A stretch of 64,000 nt of DNA from Streptomyces sp. H27-H5. Its GTDB lineage: Bacteria > Actinomycetota > Actinomycetes > Streptomycetales > Streptomycetaceae. A program made the position numbers and the translations under genes. The stretch spans positions 64,840-128,839 of the forward strand of contig NZ_JAPNLK010000003.1 in the NCBI RefSeq assembly GCF_026627505.1, in the 5' to 3' direction. The notes below the pieces were generated by a model that saw nothing but the letters and a program-made list of their open reading frames with translations, had not been told where the DNA came from and made no database searches. Of this stretch, positions 1-7,738 are shown in pieces. Every line of letters begins with the position of its first letter. The first letter of the stretch is position 1.

Positions 1-1150
1 GAGAATCGGCCTCCGGGAAGAGCTCCAGCATCGCCTTGTCGGTCTTGTGGATGTCCGAGGCCTCGCCGGACAGGGCGGCCCACCGGAAGGGGCCCTTGCC
101 CTCGCAGAACAGCGGCCGGATGTAGGCGGGGACGAAGCCGGGGAAGGCGAAGGCGCGGTCGTAGCCGGCCAGCTGGGCCTCGCCGCGGATGGAGTTGCCG
201 TAGTCGAAGACCTCGGCGCCGGCGTCCATGAAGCCGACCATGGCCTCGACGTGCGTGGCCATGGACTCGCGGGCGCGGGTGGTGAAGCCCGCCGGGTCCT
301 TGGCCGCGTAGTCCGCCATGTCGTCGAAGTCGACGCCGACGGGGAGGTAGGCGAGCGGGTCGTGGGCGGAGGTCTGGTCCGTCACGATGTCGATCGGGGC
401 GCCTTCGGCGAGCATCTGCGGCAGCAGGTCGGCCGCGTTGCCGAGCAGGCCGATGGAGAGCGGCTTGCGGGCGTCGCGGGCCTCGACGGCCAGCTGGAGC
501 GCGTGGCGCAGGTTGTCGGCCTTGACGTCGAGGTAGCGGTGCTCGATGCGGCGGTCGATGGCGCGCGGGTCGACGTCGATGCAGATCGCGACGCCGTCGT
601 TCATGGTGACGGCCAGCGGCTGGGCGCCGCCCATGCCGCCGAGGCCGGCGGTGAGGGTGATGGTGCCCGCGAGGGTGCCGTTGAACTTCTTCGCGGCGAC
701 GGCGGCGAAGGTCTCGTAGGTGCCCTGGAGGATGCCCTGGGTGCCGATGTAGATCCAGGAGCCGGCGGTCATCTGCCCGTACATGGTGAGGCCGAGGTGC
801 TCCAGGCGGCGGAACTCCTCCCAGTTGGCCCAGTCGCCGACCAGGTTGGAGTTGGCGAGCAGGACGCGCGGCGCCCACTCGTGGGTCTGCATCACGCCGA
901 CGGGGCGGCCGGACTGGACGAGCATCGTCTCGTCCTGCTTCAGGGTCCGCAGGGTGCGGACCATGGCGTCGTACGAGCGCCAGTCGCGCGCGGCCTTGCC
1001 GGTGCCGCCGTAGACGACGAGCTTGTCGGGGTGCTCGGCGACCTCGGGGTCGAGGTTGTTCTGGAGCATCCGCAGCGCGGCCTCCTGCTGCCATCCCAGG
1101 GTGCTGAGTTCGGTGCCTCGCGCGGCCCGTACGGGGCGGGGTCCTGACAT
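1..1150 (-). CDS. hutU: Urocanate hydratase, C-terminus cut off by the window edge
   Basis: Urocanase converts urocanate to imidazolonepropionate, the second step of histidine degradation, in the cytoplasm, using tightly bound NAD+. The minus-strand frame opens with [13 protein letters not shown] and contains the family signatures [42 protein letters not shown] and [12 protein letters not shown], the last being the NAD-binding glycine-rich segment. About 383 of the usual 550 residues are present; the rest lies beyond position 1. The ATG at 1148-1150 is preceded by a strong AGGAGG. The gene diverges from a PLP decarboxylase, and a palindrome lies within its promoter spacer, suggesting repression. 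Identification is very secure; it could be missed because no stop codon lies inside the window. Confidence 0.96.
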   Translation of the reverse strand, partial: MSGPRPVRAARGTELSTLGWQQEAALRMLQNNLDPEVAEHPDKLVVYGGTGKAARDWRSYDAMVRTLRTLKQDETMLVQSGRPVGVMQTHEWAPRVLLANSNLVGDWANWEEFRRLEHLGLTMYGQMTAGSWIYIGTQGILQGTYETFAAVAAKKFNGTLAGTITLTAGLGGMGGAQPLAVTMNDGVAICIDVDPRAIDRRIEHRYLDVKADNLRHALQLAVEARDARKPLSIGLLGNAADLLPQMLAEGAPIDIVTDQTSAHDPLAYLPVGVDFDDMADYAAKDPAGFTTRARESMATHVEAMVGFMDAGAEVFDYGNSIRGEAQLAGYDRAFAFPGFVPAYIRPLFCEGKGPFRWAALSGEASDIHKTDKAMLELFPEADS

Positions 1151-1186
1151 GGCGGTGCCTCCTCCGGTGTGGGTCAATCCATTCAC

Positions 1187-1215
1187 ATCCTTGCGTCCTG
1201 AATAGATTCAGTCAA
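1187..1215 (-). promoter_or_regulatory. Predicted hutU promoter with palindromic operator in the spacer
   Basis: On the minus strand TTGACT (1210-1215) and AAGGAT (1187-1192) are separated by exactly 17 bases. The palindrome TGAATCTATTCA (1199-1210) fills much of the spacer, where a bound protein would block RNA polymerase. A related palindrome, TGAATATTCA, occurs at 5350-5359 just upstream of the RpiR-type regulator. The promoter call is by eye; the operator role is inferred. Confidence 0.5.
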
Positions 1216-1245
1216 CAGCTGCGGCCGGCCCCGTCGGATGATGGG

Positions 1246-2595
1246 ATGGCGGACATGGCCGCCGACACGCACGCGCAGAGCGCCGCCACCCGCCGGGACC
1301 GGGCCGTACGGGCCGCCGCACGGCAGGGCCTCCTCGACGCGGAACCGCTGGTCTGCCTGCTGGACACCGCCGGGATCCGCGCGTCGGCCGGCGCCCTGAC
1401 CCGCGCGTTCGCCGACGCCCTGCCGGCCGGCGCCCCCGTCCTGCACGCCTTCGCGGTGAAGGCCTGCCCCCTGGTGCCCGTGCTCCGGCTGCTGTCCTCG
1501 GTCGGGGTCGGCTGCGAGGTGGCGAGCCCCGGCGAGCTGGCCCTGGCCCGGGCGGCCGGGGTCGCGGCGGAACACACCGTGCTGGACTCCCCCGCCAAGA
1601 CCCCGGCGGAACTCCGCGAGGCTCTCGCCCTGGGCATCGCCGTCAACGCCGACAACGGGCAGGAGCTGCGCCGCATCGACGCCTTGGTCGCGGCCGCCCC
1701 CACCCGCTCCCCGATCGGCGTACGGATCAACCCGCAGACCGGCGCGGGCGCCATCGACGCCCTGTCCACGGCCACGGCCACCTCGAAGTTCGGCGTCCCG
1801 CTGCGCGACCCGGGGGCGCGCGAGTGGCTGCTGAGGGCGTACGCGGACCGGCCGTGGCTGACCCGGCTGCACACCCACTCGGGCTCCCAGGGCGTGCCCC
1901 TGCCGTTGATCGCGGAGGGGGTGCGGGAGCTGTACGCCCTGGCCGAGGAGATCAACGCGGCGGCCGGGCGCCGTCAGGTCGACACCCTCGACATCGGGGG
2001 CGGCCTGCCGGTGAACTTCTCCTCGGACGCCGAGACACCGACGTACGCGCAGTACGTGGCGGCCCTGCGGTCCGCCGCGCCCGGCCTGTTCTCGGGCGCC
2101 TACGGCCTGGTCACGGAGTTCGGCCGCTCACTGACGGCCAAGCACGGGCTCGTCCTGGCACGGGTGGAGTACACGAAGGCGACCGGCGGCCGCCCCATCG
2201 CCGTCACGCACGCCGGGGTCCAGGTCGCCACCCGCACGGTGTACGCCCCGGCGGCGTGGCCGCTGCGGATCCTCCCGTACGACGCGAAGGGCTTCCCCAA
2301 GACCGGCACCCCCGTCCCCCAGGACGTCGCGGGCCCGGCCTGTTTCGCGGGGGACCTGCTGGCCACGGCGCGGGAGCTGCCGGAACTGGCCCCGGGGGAC
2401 CTGATCGCCGTCCCGGACACCGGCGCGTACTTCTTCACCGCCCACCACGGCTACAACAGCCTCCCCCGACCGGCGATCCACGGCTTCACGGTGGACGCCG
2501 CCGGAGCGGTCCGCTTCGCCCCGGTCCGCCCGGCGCAGCCGCTGTCCGCGATCGTCGCCGAGGCGGGCGGCGCGCACCCGGACGCCCTCCTCTGA
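1246..2595 (+). CDS. Type III PLP-dependent decarboxylase, diaminopimelate decarboxylase-like
   Basis: This 449-residue protein resembles the LysA/ornithine-decarboxylase fold family, with an alanine-racemase-like TIM barrel followed by a beta-sandwich. The PLP-lysine motif is visible as HAFAVKACP near residue 68. The histidine motif (RLHTHSGSQG, the usual HxHIGSQ) is near residue 209 and the phosphate-binding glycine loop (DIGGGLPV) near residue 249. The C-terminal PDTGAYFF replaces the classical CExxD substrate motif, so the substrate may not be diaminopimelate. It diverges from hutU. The start could be the GTG/ATG cluster around 1237-1255; no strong ribosome site separates them. The substrate is unassigned and it should not be called lysA without further evidence. 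Confidence 0.8.
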   Translation: MADMAADTHAQSAATRRDRAVRAAARQGLLDAEPLVCLLDTAGIRASAGALTRAFADALPAGAPVLHAFAVKACPLVPVLRLLSSVGVGCEVASPGELALARAAGVAAEHTVLDSPAKTPAELREALALGIAVNADNGQELRRIDALVAAAPTRSPIGVRINPQTGAGAIDALSTATATSKFGVPLRDPGAREWLLRAYADRPWLTRLHTHSGSQGVPLPLIAEGVRELYALAEEINAAAGRRQVDTLDIGGGLPVNFSSDAETPTYAQYVAALRSAAPGLFSGAYGLVTEFGRSLTAKHGLVLARVEYTKATGGRPIAVTHAGVQVATRTVYAPAAWPLRILPYDAKGFPKTGTPVPQDVAGPACFAGDLLATARELPELAPGDLIAVPDTGAYFFTAHHGYNSLPRPAIHGFTVDAAGAVRFAPVRPAQPLSAIVAEAGGAHPDALL

Positions 2596-2614
2596 AACCG
2601 CGGGGGTCCGGGGG

Positions 2615-3187
2615 TCAGCCTGCCTCGGCGAGCGTCGCGCGCACCGCCGGGGTCAGTCCGGCGACCACCGCGTCCGCGCTCAGCGACACCACCCCCGGCA
2701 GCCGCAGCAGGTAGCGGGCCAGGCCCAGCCCGAGCAGTTGGGCGGCGACCAGGCCGGCCACCCGCGCCGCCCGCTCCGGGCCCAGTACGGCGGCCAGCGC
2801 GGGCGCGACCTGCCCGGCGAACGTGTCCCGCATCCGCTGCGCGGCCCGTTCGTTCGTGACGGCCGAGCGCAGCAGCACCAGGAGCGCGTCGTCGGACGGG
2901 TCGCCTTCCCACCGCTCGACGAAGTGGCGCACCAGCGCCTGCGGCAGGTCCGACTCCGGCACCGCGCCCAGGTCCGGCAAGCGCAGGTCCACGGCCAGCG
3001 CCGCGTCGAACAGCTTCTCCTTGTTGCCGAAGTACCGCATGACCATCGACGGGTCGATGTCCGCGTCGGCGGCGACGGCCCGGATCGTCGTGCGCTCGTA
3101 TCCCTGTGCGGCGAACCGTTCGCGCGCCGCCCGCAGGATCGCCGCCCTGGTCTGCGCGCCCCTGCTCCCCACCTCGTGTGCTGCCAT
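2615..3187 (-). CDS. TetR family transcriptional regulator
   Basis: The product is 190 residues, a normal TetR length. The N-terminal helix-turn-helix reads RAAILRAARERFAAQGY then TTIRAVAADADIDPSMVMRYF, the standard TetR DNA-binding signature. The C-terminal ligand-binding half is all-helical and of unknown specificity. The open frame extends much further upstream (to 4075), but the ATG at 3185-3187 starts exactly where TetR homology begins and sits at the edge of a palindrome-rich spacer shared with the divergent flavin monooxygenase. The arrangement suggests autorepression and repression of the monooxygenase, relieved by a small molecule, possibly the enzyme's substrate. Confidence 0.88.
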   Translation of the reverse strand: MAAHEVGSRGAQTRAAILRAARERFAAQGYERTTIRAVAADADIDPSMVMRYFGNKEKLFDAALAVDLRLPDLGAVPESDLPQALVRHFVERWEGDPSDDALLVLLRSAVTNERAAQRMRDTFAGQVAPALAAVLGPERAARVAGLVAAQLLGLGLARYLLRLPGVVSLSADAVVAGLTPAVRATLAEAG

Positions 3188-3293
3188 GTCAACGAATGTA
3201 GGCCAACGATCGTTGACATGCCACCGAAGCAGGCGCACCCTGAAGTCAACAGACGTTGGCCAACAACCGTTGGCATCCCGGAGGAGGCATCCC
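3187..3293. promoter_or_regulatory. Divergent TetR/monooxygenase control region with several operators
   Basis: The spacer holds several nested palindromes: TGTCAACGA (3187-3195) with TCGTTGACA (3210-3218); the perfect 12-mer CAACGATCGTTG (3204-3215); GTTGGCCAAC (3255-3264); and GCCAAC (3259-3264) with GTTGGC (3269-3274). All share a CCAAC/GTTGG half-site, as expected for a TetR dimer acting on both promoters. A GGAGG at 3280-3285 is the ribosome site of the downstream GTG. Confidence 0.6.
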
Positions 3294-4448
3294 GTGACCC
3301 GTCCCGCACTCCCCGCCCGCACCGAGGTCGCCGTCGTCGGCGCCGGCCCGACCGGCCTCGCGCTCGCCGTCACCCTCGCCCGGGCCGGCATCGACTTCGT
3401 GCTCCTGGACCGGCAGGCGGAAGGCGCCAACACCTCCCGCGCCGCCGTCGTCCACGCCCGCACCCTGGAGGTCCTCGACGAGCTGGACCCGTCCGGCGCG
3501 CTCTCCGCCGAACTGATCGGTCGCGGCATCCCCGTCACCCGGTTCCGGATCCGCGACGGCGCCCGCGTCCTGACCTCGATCCCCTTCGACGGGCTGCGGA
3601 CCGCCCACCCGTATGCGCTGATGGTTCCCCAGTACGAGACCGAGGCGGTGCTGCTCGACCGGCTGCGCGTGCTGGGCGGCGAGGTCCACCGCCCGTACGA
3701 GGTCACCGAGGTCACCCAGGACGAGCAGGGCGTCACCCTGACCACCGCGACCGGCGAGACCCTGCGCGCCGACCACGTCGTGGGCGCCGACGGGATGCAC
3801 AGCGTCGTCCGCGAGGCGGCCGGGATCGGTTTCACCGGCAGCTCGTACGAGGAGTCCTTCGCCCTCGCCGACGTCACCATGGACTGGGCGCCGGGCCGCC
3901 GGGAGGTCTCGCTGACCTTCGGCGCGGCGGGACTGACCGTGGTCGCCCCACTGCCGGGCGAGGACGGCCGGCGCCACCGGATCGTCGCCACCGTGGACCG
4001 GGCGCCCGCCGAACCGGAACTCGGCTTCGTCCAGGCGCTCCTGGACGACCGCGCGCCCGGCCAGGCCCGCGTCACCGGGGTCCTGTGGTCCTCCCGGTTC
4101 CACGTCCACCACCGGGTCGCCGACCGCTACCGGGCCGGACGGATCCTGCTCGCCGGGGACGCCGCCCACGTGCACAGCCCGGCCGGCGGCCAGGGCATGA
4201 ACACCGGCATCCAGGACGCCCACGCCCTCGGCCGGGCCCTGACCAACGGCCGGCTGGACGCGTACGAGGCGACGCGCCGCCCCGTCGCCCTGCGGGTGGT
4301 GGCCTTCACCGACCGGATGACCCGCATCGCGACCACCCGCAATCCTGTCCTGCGGGCCGTGCGCAACACTGCGCTGCCCGTCCTGGGCCGCGTCCCGGTG
4401 CTGCGCAACCGTCTCGCCACCGAGCTCGCCGAGCTCGACTACCGCTGA
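3294..4448 (+). CDS. FAD-dependent aromatic-type monooxygenase (PHBH/PheA class)
   Basis: This 384-residue class A flavoprotein monooxygenase would hydroxylate an aromatic or polyketide-like substrate using FAD, NAD(P)H and oxygen. The ADP-binding motif VAVVGAGPTGLALAV lies at about residues 11-25. The DG motif (ADHVVGADGMHSVVR) is near residue 160, and the second FAD motif (ILLAGDAAHVHSPAGGQGMN) near residue 283. There is no thioredoxin-like C-terminal domain, so it belongs to the shorter subgroup. The GTG start at 3294 follows GGAGG with good spacing. It diverges from the TetR regulator and shares its operators, so expression is probably inducible by the substrate or a related xenobiotic. 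The substrate is unknown. Confidence 0.87.
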   Translation: MTRPALPARTEVAVVGAGPTGLALAVTLARAGIDFVLLDRQAEGANTSRAAVVHARTLEVLDELDPSGALSAELIGRGIPVTRFRIRDGARVLTSIPFDGLRTAHPYALMVPQYETEAVLLDRLRVLGGEVHRPYEVTEVTQDEQGVTLTTATGETLRADHVVGADGMHSVVREAAGIGFTGSSYEESFALADVTMDWAPGRREVSLTFGAAGLTVVAPLPGEDGRRHRIVATVDRAPAEPELGFVQALLDDRAPGQARVTGVLWSSRFHVHHRVADRYRAGRILLAGDAAHVHSPAGGQGMNTGIQDAHALGRALTNGRLDAYEATRRPVALRVVAFTDRMTRIATTRNPVLRAVRNTALPVLGRVPVLRNRLATELAELDYR

Positions 4449-4478
4449 GCGCAGGCCCGGCCCGACCTCCGCGTGTCC

Positions 4479-5324
4479 CTACTCGACGAACAGCCCGCGC
4501 GCCGCGGCCCGGGCGTCGAAGGCCTCCAGGCGTGCCTGGGCGTCCGGCAGCGCGTCCGCCATCGCCTCCAGCAGCACCCGGCCCAGCAGCATCGGCGCGC
4601 ACGCCGTGTCGAAGGCCAGCCCGGTTCCGACCGGCGCCGGGATCAGCAGGTCGCTGTGGCGGGCCACGGGGGCGAACGCCGAGTCGGCGACCGTCACCAC
4701 GGTCAGCCCGGCCGCCCGCCCGTGTTCGAGCGCCTCCGCGACCTCCCGCGGATGCCGGGGCAACGCGAAGCACAGCAGCGCCGACGCCCCGGCGGTCACG
4801 GCCGCGTCGATCCGGTCGGCCAGCATGGAGCCGCCCTCGTCGAGCAGCCGCACGTCGGGGTGGACCTTGGCGGCGAAGTACGCGAACCCGCGCGCCTGCG
4901 AGGACGCGGCCCGCAGACCGAGCACCGGCAGCGGGGTCGATCCCGCGAGCAGCCGCCCCGCCTCCACGACCGGCGCGGGATCCGCGAGCATCGCCGACAG
5001 CCGGCGCAGGTTCTCGATCTCGCCCTGGACGGCCTGTTGGTACTCGTTGTACGCGTCCGCGCTGCCGCCCTCGCCCTGCCCGGCGGGCGGCGCCACCTCG
5101 CGCAGGTGTCGGCGCAGCGCCGGGTACCCGTCGAAGCCGAGCGCCACCGCGAACCGGGTCACGGACGGCTGGCTCACCCCGGCCAGTTCCGCCAGCTCCA
5201 CGCTCGACAGGAAGGACACCTCCGCCGCCCCGCGCACCATGCAGTGCGCGATCCGCCGCTGCGTCGGCGTCAGCCGGTGCCCCTCGAAGAGCTTCTGCAG
5301 CCGCGCGGCCGGGCTGTCGTTCAT
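4479..5324 (-). CDS. MurR/RpiR family transcriptional regulator
   Basis: The protein is 281 residues. The N-terminal RpiR-type helix-turn-helix spans about residues 1-80 (LTPTQRRIAHCMV, then SSVELAELAGVSQPSVTRFAVALGFDGYPALRR). A SIS sugar-phosphate-binding domain covers about residues 105-265, with SALLCFALPRHPREVAEAL as part of its phosphate-binding fold. The ATG at 5322-5324 is preceded by GGAGGGG. A perfect TGAATATTCA palindrome sits 25 bases upstream, and a variant lies in the hutU promoter 4 kb away, so this may be an autoregulated repressor that also controls hutU. That link is inference; RpiR proteins also commonly control amino-sugar catabolism. Confidence 0.88.
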   Translation of the reverse strand: MNDSPAARLQKLFEGHRLTPTQRRIAHCMVRGAAEVSFLSSVELAELAGVSQPSVTRFAVALGFDGYPALRRHLREVAPPAGQGEGGSADAYNEYQQAVQGEIENLRRLSAMLADPAPVVEAGRLLAGSTPLPVLGLRAASSQARGFAYFAAKVHPDVRLLDEGGSMLADRIDAAVTAGASALLCFALPRHPREVAEALEHGRAAGLTVVTVADSAFAPVARHSDLLIPAPVGTGLAFDTACAPMLLGRVLLEAMADALPDAQARLEAFDARAAARGLFVE

Positions 5325-5349
5325 CCCGTCCCCTCCGTCCCCGTCCCGG

Positions 5350-5359
5350 TGAATATTCA
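5350..5359. promoter_or_regulatory. Palindrome upstream of the RpiR-type regulator
   Basis: TGAATATTCA is a perfect 10-base palindrome followed by GTCAC. The hutU promoter has TGAATAGATTCA followed by GTCAA. The shared extension beyond the palindrome makes a common binding protein plausible. Confidence 0.45.
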
Positions 5360-5469
5360 GTCACCGAGCACTCTGCATGCGGTTATGCAGGACGGCAAGC
5401 CGCCGGCCGCTCCGCGAGACGGGGGCTAGCCCCAGTGCCGGGGGCGCCCGCGCTGCCTAGCCTGGGGGC

Positions 5470-5829
5470 ATGGAGCGCCAAGAGCTGAAGAAGGAACTCG
5501 ACGCGACGCTGGACGCGCGACGGGAGCTGGGGCCCGAGTACGAGTCCGCGCTGGTGGACTCGTTCGTCGAGAAGGTGGACGTCCAGCTGCGCCGGCGCCT
5601 GGCCGAGGAACGTCTGGCGGCGGCCCGCGGCGACCACCGCACGGCGCCCTCGGACACCAACTTCGGGGAACGCTTCGGGTTCGCCATCATCACGCTGGTG
5701 CTGGCGATCCCGCTCTCCGCGATCGCCGCCGTCCAGACCGGGTTCAAGGGGCTGCTGGTGGCGTGGGCGGGCATCGTGGCGGTGAACTTCGTCCACGCGA
5801 CCAAGTCCCTCCGCTCCAAGGGCGAGTGA
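5470..5829 (+). CDS. Small integral membrane protein
   Basis: The product is 119 residues. The first 65 residues are charged and helical (ELKKELDATLDARRELGPEY, then a run rich in Arg and Glu). Two hydrophobic segments follow at about residues 66-84 (GFAIITLVLAIPLSAIAAV) and 89-107 (FKGLLVAWAGIVAVNFV), with a short basic tail. This looks like a two-pass membrane protein with a cytoplasmic N-terminal helix. I do not recognise a named family beyond conserved actinobacterial membrane proteins. It stands alone; the next gene is convergent and nearly 400 bases away. Confidence 0.72.
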   Translation: MERQELKKELDATLDARRELGPEYESALVDSFVEKVDVQLRRRLAEERLAAARGDHRTAPSDTNFGERFGFAIITLVLAIPLSAIAAVQTGFKGLLVAWAGIVAVNFVHATKSLRSKGE

Positions 5830-5851
5830 GCCGAAGGGGCGCGCCCGGGGA

Positions 5852-6024
5852 ACAGGCTCCTCGCGCGGAAGACCGCGAGGAACGAGCGGTATGAGCACGT
5901 AGGAGCCTGTGAGTCGGGCTGCAAGCGCCCCGGAGGCGAACCGAGCCCGCAAAAGGGGGGGAGCGTAAGCGCGGGGACCGCCGCACCCCGGTTGCCCGGG
6001 GGCGGGACGACGGCGGTCCCCGCG
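5852..6024. other. Highly structured intergenic region, candidate non-coding RNA or repeat
   Basis: The 393-base gap between two convergent genes holds three stacked inverted repeats. ACAGGCTCCT (5852-5861) pairs with AGGAGCCTGT (5901-5910) and encloses CCTCGCG/CGCGAGG (5859-5865 and 5874-5880). CGGGCT (5915-5920) pairs with AGCCCG (5944-5949). CGCGGGGACCGCCG (5970-5983) pairs with its exact complement at 6011-6024. Since it is 3' of both neighbours it is not a leader; one arm may terminate transcription. The strand is undetermined and I recognise no known RNA family. Confidence 0.45.
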
Positions 6025-6222
6025 ATGGACACGGGCCGGGTCAGGGCCGTCCGCGTCCATGGCGTCGTCTCGGTCCGGGAGCCGCTCCGGAGCCGGTCCG
6101 ACACCAGTCGGTGGGCCGGCGAGGAGCGTTGCGCGTTCTCGCCGACAACCACCACTGTGCCGGATCCGTGTTAAGCCGGTGCTGCCGTCACGTGTCGGGC
6201 CCGTACCGTTTGAGCGTCGTGC

Positions 6223-7608
6223 CTACTTCGCGCCCTTGGCGAGGAACGCCAGGAGGTCCTGGCGGCTGACGACGCCGGTGGGCTTGCCTTCGACCAGCAC
6301 GATCGCCGCGTCGGCCTCGCCGAGGACGGCCATCAGTTCGGAGACCGGTTCGCCGGATCCGACCTGCGGCAGGGGGGCGCTCATGTGCTTCTCCAGCGGG
6401 TCCCCGAGGGAGGCCCGCTGGGCGAAGAGTGCCGCCAGGAGTTCCTTCTCGACGACGGAGCCGATGACCTCGGCGGCCATCACGTCGGGGTGGCCGGCGC
6501 CCGGCTTGACGATCGGCATCTGCGAGACGCCGTATTCGCGCAGGACGTCGATGGCCTCGCCGACGGTCTCCTCGGGGTGCATGTGGACGAGGGAGGGGAT
6601 GCCGCCGTCCTTGTCCTTGAGCACCTCGCCGATGCGCGCGGAGGGGCCCGCCTCCTCGAGGAAGCCGTGTCCGGCCATCCACTCGTCGCTGAAGATCTTG
6701 CTGAGGTAGCCGCGGCCGCTGTCGGGGAGCAGGACGACGACGACGTCGTCCGGGCCGAGGCTTTCGGCGGCGCGCAGCGCGGCGACGACGGCCATGCCGC
6801 AGGAGCCGCCGACGAGGAGGCCTTCTTCCTTGGCGAGGCGGCGGGTCATCTGGAAGGAGTCCTTGTCGGACACCGCGATGATCTCGTCGGTCACGTTGGG
6901 GTCGTAGGCGGTCGGCCAGAAGTCCTCGCCGACGCCTTCGACGAGGTAGGGGCGGCCGGATCCGCCGGAGTAGACGGAGCCTTCGGGGTCGGCGCCGATG
7001 ACCTTGACCTGGCCGCCGCTGACCTCCTTGAGGTAGTTGCCGGTGCCGGAGATGGTGCCGCCGGTGCCGACGCCCGCGACGAAGTGGGTGATCTTCCCGT
7101 CGGTCTGGTCCCACAGCTCGGGGCCGGTGGTCTCGTAGTGCGAACGGGGGTTGTTCGGGTTGCTGTACTGGTCGGGCTTCCAGGCGCCGGGCTCGCGCGC
7201 GAGGCGGTCGGACACGTTGTAGTAGGAGTCCGGGTGCTCGGGGTCGACGGCGGTCGGGCAGACCACGACCTCGGCGCCGTACGCGCGCATCACATTGATC
7301 TTGTCCATGGACACCTTGTCAGGGCAGACGAAGATGCACTTGTAGCCCTTCTGCTGGGCCACGATGGCGAGTCCTACACCGGTGTTGCCGCTGGTCGGCT
7401 CCACGATGGTGCCACCGGGCTTGAGGGCACCGCTCTGCTCGGCGGCCTCGATCATCCGGACGGCGATGCGGTCCTTGACCGAACCGCCGGGGTTGAAGTA
7501 CTCGACCTTGGCCAGGACGGTCGCCTGAAGCCCTTCGGTCACACGGTTGAGCTTCACCAGCGGGGTGTTGCCGACGAGGCTGATCATCGAGTCGTGGAAT
7601 TGCACCAT
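6223..7608 (-). CDS. cbs: Cystathionine beta-synthase
   Basis: This PLP enzyme condenses serine and homocysteine to cystathionine, the entry to reverse transsulfuration. It is 461 residues. The catalytic fold-type II domain (about 1-330) contains NPGGSVKDR with the PLP lysine near residue 45, EPTSGNTGVGLAIVA, and the phosphate-binding loop VGTGGTISGTGNYLKE. The C-terminal third carries a pair of CBS domains (IGEVLKDKDGGIPSLVHMHPEE to VSRQDLLAFL), which separates it from plain cysteine synthase. The open frame runs further upstream, but the ATG at 7606-7608 follows GGAG and matches the conserved N-terminus MVQFHDSMISLVGNTPLVKL. It diverges from an SGNH hydrolase. The haem-binding N-terminus of animal enzymes is absent, as usual in bacteria. 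Confidence 0.93.
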   Translation of the reverse strand: MVQFHDSMISLVGNTPLVKLNRVTEGLQATVLAKVEYFNPGGSVKDRIAVRMIEAAEQSGALKPGGTIVEPTSGNTGVGLAIVAQQKGYKCIFVCPDKVSMDKINVMRAYGAEVVVCPTAVDPEHPDSYYNVSDRLAREPGAWKPDQYSNPNNPRSHYETTGPELWDQTDGKITHFVAGVGTGGTISGTGNYLKEVSGGQVKVIGADPEGSVYSGGSGRPYLVEGVGEDFWPTAYDPNVTDEIIAVSDKDSFQMTRRLAKEEGLLVGGSCGMAVVAALRAAESLGPDDVVVVLLPDSGRGYLSKIFSDEWMAGHGFLEEAGPSARIGEVLKDKDGGIPSLVHMHPEETVGEAIDVLREYGVSQMPIVKPGAGHPDVMAAEVIGSVVEKELLAALFAQRASLGDPLEKHMSAPLPQVGSGEPVSELMAVLGEADAAIVLVEGKPTGVVSRQDLLAFLAKGAK

Positions 7609-7738
7609 GTTCTCCAAGGAGGGGACTCCACGGGTTCTCCGGGAGGTCCGGCCAGAGTATGCGGAAAGGGATTGACCGACCGGCACTACGGGGCAGGTAG
7701 GTCTTCGAGGCCAGGCAGGGAAGCGAGGTGGTTGAAGG

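Noticed and set aside
1246..2595. Assignment as the diaminopimelate decarboxylase lysA
   Set aside because: Key substrate motif CExxD is replaced and there is no lysine-pathway neighbour; only the fold family is supported.
2738..5488. Very long open frame (about 916 codons) on the plus strand
   Set aside because: It runs through three real genes in other frames or strands and is an Arg/Pro-rich high-GC shadow.
5852..6024. RNase P RNA, tmRNA, 6C RNA or a cobalamin or SAM riboswitch
   Set aside because: None of the conserved sequence blocks of these RNAs is present and no gene lies downstream in the right orientation for a riboswitch.
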